Shown here piece after piece: positions 31,621 to 32,940 of a stretch of DNA of 32,940 nt. A program made the position numbers and the translations under genes. The stretch's first letter is position 1, and every line of letters begins with the position of its first letter. Under the pieces are notes generated by a model, which saw only the letters and a list, made by a program, of their open reading frames with translations, searched no databases and had not been told where the DNA came from. Source of the DNA: an uncultured bacterium. GTDB taxonomy: Bacteria > Cyanobacteriota > Vampirovibrionia > Gastranaerophilales > Gastranaerophilaceae. Location of the stretch: the NCBI GenBank assembly GCA_902774905.1, contig CACYKF010000015.1, positions 1 through 32,940 of the forward strand, written 5' to 3'.

Positions 31621-32556
31621 CTACTTTTTAATATACTTTGCGATTCTTAGTTTGGCACTTCTTGAAGGAGGATTTTCATTAATTTCATTATCGGATGCCA
31701 TAATCGGTTTTTTATTCACCAATTCCAAAATAGGAGGAGGACAATTACAAACCGCCTGCGTTTTATCACAATGACAACGCACAGAGTAATATTTGAACAG
31801 TTGTTTCACTATCCTGTCTTCAAGAGAATGAAAACTAATTACACTGATTATAGCACCGAACTCCAAAATATCCAATATGTCATTTAAAGTTTGTTTAACA
31901 TTTTGTAACTCATGGTTCACTTCAATTCTTACAGCCTGAAAAACTCTTGTTGCAGGGTGAACTTTTGACTTTACATGCGGAGTGCAATTCACTATCAAAT
32001 CAGCAAGTTCGGTTGTAGTTTTAATATTTTTCAATTTTCTTTTTGTAACAATTTCTTTTGCTATTCGTTTTGAAAAATGTTCTTCACCATATTCTGAAAA
32101 TATTTGAACAAGTCTTTCTTCGCTATAGGTATTTATAACATCATAAGCGGTTAAATCTTCGTCCTGATTAAAGCGCATATCCAAAGGTGCTTCTTTAGAA
32201 AACGAAAAGCCTCGTTCCTGCTTTGTTAATTGATGATAAGATGCCCCTAAATCAAACAACACTCCGCCCGTAATCTTATCAATGCCTAAATCTGTCAAAA
32301 CTTGCTTAATATTTGTATAAGAAGATTTTACAATTGTTAAGTTTTTGTAATCTTTTAATCTCTCACTTGCGGCATCAATTGCATCCTGATCAATATCAAA
32401 TGCAATAAGTCTGCCGTTTGGCGATATTCTTTGCAGGATAAGTTCACTGTGACCGCCGCCGCCAAGCGTGCAGTCAACATAAATTTTGCCGTCAGTACAT
32501 TCAAGTGCATCAACAGCCTCATTTTTCATTACGGTATAGTGAGTAAAATTCTGCAT
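31621..32556 (-). CDS. rsmH: 16S rRNA (cytosine-1402-N4)-methyltransferase
   Basis: A 311-residue RsmH (MraW). It has FTHYTVMKNEAVDAL at the N-terminus, the AdoMet site YVDCTLGGGGHSELIL (residues 26-41), GVLFDLGASYHQL, ERGFSF.KEAPLDMRFNQ, RVFQAVRIEVNHEL and ISFHSLEDRIVK. The C-terminal NPPSRSAKLRIAKYI is also typical. It methylates C1402 of 16S rRNA in the decoding centre. First gene of the rsmH-ftsL-GT operon; no mraZ lies upstream, only repeats. It has a leaderless-type start (TGA-TAATAT-6-ATG). Confidence 0.96.
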   Translation of the reverse strand: MQNFTHYTVMKNEAVDALECTDGKIYVDCTLGGGGHSELILQRISPNGRLIAFDIDQDAIDAASERLKDYKNLTIVKSSYTNIKQVLTDLGIDKITGGVLFDLGASYHQLTKQERGFSFSKEAPLDMRFNQDEDLTAYDVINTYSEERLVQIFSEYGEEHFSKRIAKEIVTKRKLKNIKTTTELADLIVNCTPHVKSKVHPATRVFQAVRIEVNHELQNVKQTLNDILDILEFGAIISVISFHSLEDRIVKQLFKYYSVRCHCDKTQAVCNCPPPILELVNKKPIMASDNEINENPPSRSAKLRIAKYIKK

Positions 32557-32562
32557 ATATTT

Positions 32563-32571
32563 ATATTATCA
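32563..32571 (-). promoter_or_regulatory. Extended -10 box of rsmH (leaderless)
   Basis: Minus strand TGA-TAATAT (32571-32563), six bases, ATG at 32556. The 12-mer shared with the palindrome at 23855 lies immediately upstream (32574-32585), where a regulator could touch the polymerase site. Confidence 0.6.
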
Positions 32572-32636
32572 TGAACAACATGTTATTTTGAGGCAGAGTG
32601 ATATTGTCAAGGCATATCACATGTCATAGCTTTACA

Positions 32637-32679
32637 TGTCAGGCAATTAGTAACATGTTTTATACATAAAAAATATTAT
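32637..32679 (+). repeat. 43-base repeat, inverted partner of 311-353
   Basis: Matches the reverse complement of 311-353 with about four differences. It is followed by two hairpins: 32681-32689 with 32699-32707, and a 12-bp stem 32711-32714 plus 32716-32723 with 32728-32735 plus 32737-32740. These form the spacer between rsmH and repeat R copy 2. No gene is visible in 32557-32940. Confidence 0.75.
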
Positions 32680-32767
32680 CGGTAGTTTTTGTTTTATCAA
32701 AACTACCTTGCCCCATTTCTTTGACCGCAAAGAAACGGGGCGCAAAGAAACTCCCTGACCTGCACTG

Positions 32768-32940
32768 CGTAAAGGTCGGATAGAAACCCTCACCCGCATT
32801 TCTATGAAATTAAAATTTCAAGAACTGCTCCCTCTCCCAAGGGGAGAGGGGTGGGGTGAGGGGTTAAATGCGCGCCGTAGTCTTTAGGCGCGCTAAGAGA
32901 TTTTTGTCCGTAAGGACAAAAACACATATTACTGCGTTAG
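32768..32940. repeat. Structured intergenic repeat R, copy 2 (runs to window end)
   Basis: Same orientation and order of parts as 13-184. Hairpins are gcgcgcc/ggcgcgc (32870-32876 with 32887-32893) and tttttgtcc/ggacaaaaa (32901-32909 with 32914-32922). Relative to copy 1 the stems differ by base-pair-preserving changes (A-U to G-C in the first, one added pair and altered loop in the second). The variable inner arm is replaced by a different palindrome (32805-32820). The element may continue beyond the window. Confidence 0.85.

Overview
The window looks like a piece of chromosome from an AT-rich, anaerobic, Gram-negative-type bacterium. The best guess is a non-photosynthetic gut relative of cyanobacteria (Vampirovibrionia/Melainabacteria, order Gastranaerophilales). 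The grounds are a TolC-type outer-membrane protein, electron-transfer flavoprotein plus an NfnA-like flavoprotein (anaerobic redox metabolism), SpmA/SpmB without other sporulation genes, and several proteins carrying a short Phe-x-Gly motif near the N-terminus that I associate with this group. The taxonomic call is inference from recognition, not from a search.

Layout. 1-394 and 32557-32940 are repeat-rich spacers holding two copies of one structured repeat, which bracket the gene block. 395-5914 holds a TolC-like protein, a small orphan gene and dnaE. 5916-6098 (minus) holds a probable 6S RNA with its own promoter and U-tract. 6139-8712 has two small unknown genes, an Fsr-like MFS exporter and a class III Fic protein. 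8744-11698 (minus) is a redox operon: NfnA-like flavoprotein, a previously missed 59-residue four-cysteine protein, etfB and etfA. 11874-12806 is an unrecognised protein with an R-S-E type ADP-ribosyltransferase signature. 12957-16827 has spmA-spmB, a zinc-ribbon protein, a DciA-like protein, an NrnA-like phosphoesterase and YihY. 16846-19561 (minus) is a metF-deoC-preA operon. 19598-23740 is a 1380-residue GH13-fold protein. 23938-24751 has a Cys/His peptidase-like protein and a tRNA-Arg(CCG). 24805-32556 (minus) is an envelope/division region: rsmH, ftsL-like, TPR-glycosyltransferase, unknown 210-residue protein, two tandem paralogous exported proteins, a LytR-CpsA-Psr protein and LemA.

Most distinctive observations. 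(1) Eight genes (tolC, dnaE, MFS, spmA, zinc-ribbon, nrnA, metF, rsmH) have a -10 hexamer, usually preceded by TGn, ending exactly seven bases before the ATG. This implies leaderless transcripts, while operon-internal genes use ordinary Shine-Dalgarno sites. (2) A 6S-like RNA lies just behind dnaE. (3) The tRNA-Arg replaces the near-universal G19-C56 tertiary pair with A19-U56. (4) The terminal repeats preserve hairpins by compensatory changes. (5) There is a cryptic ART-like protein and a tiny Cys4 protein embedded in an electron-transfer operon.
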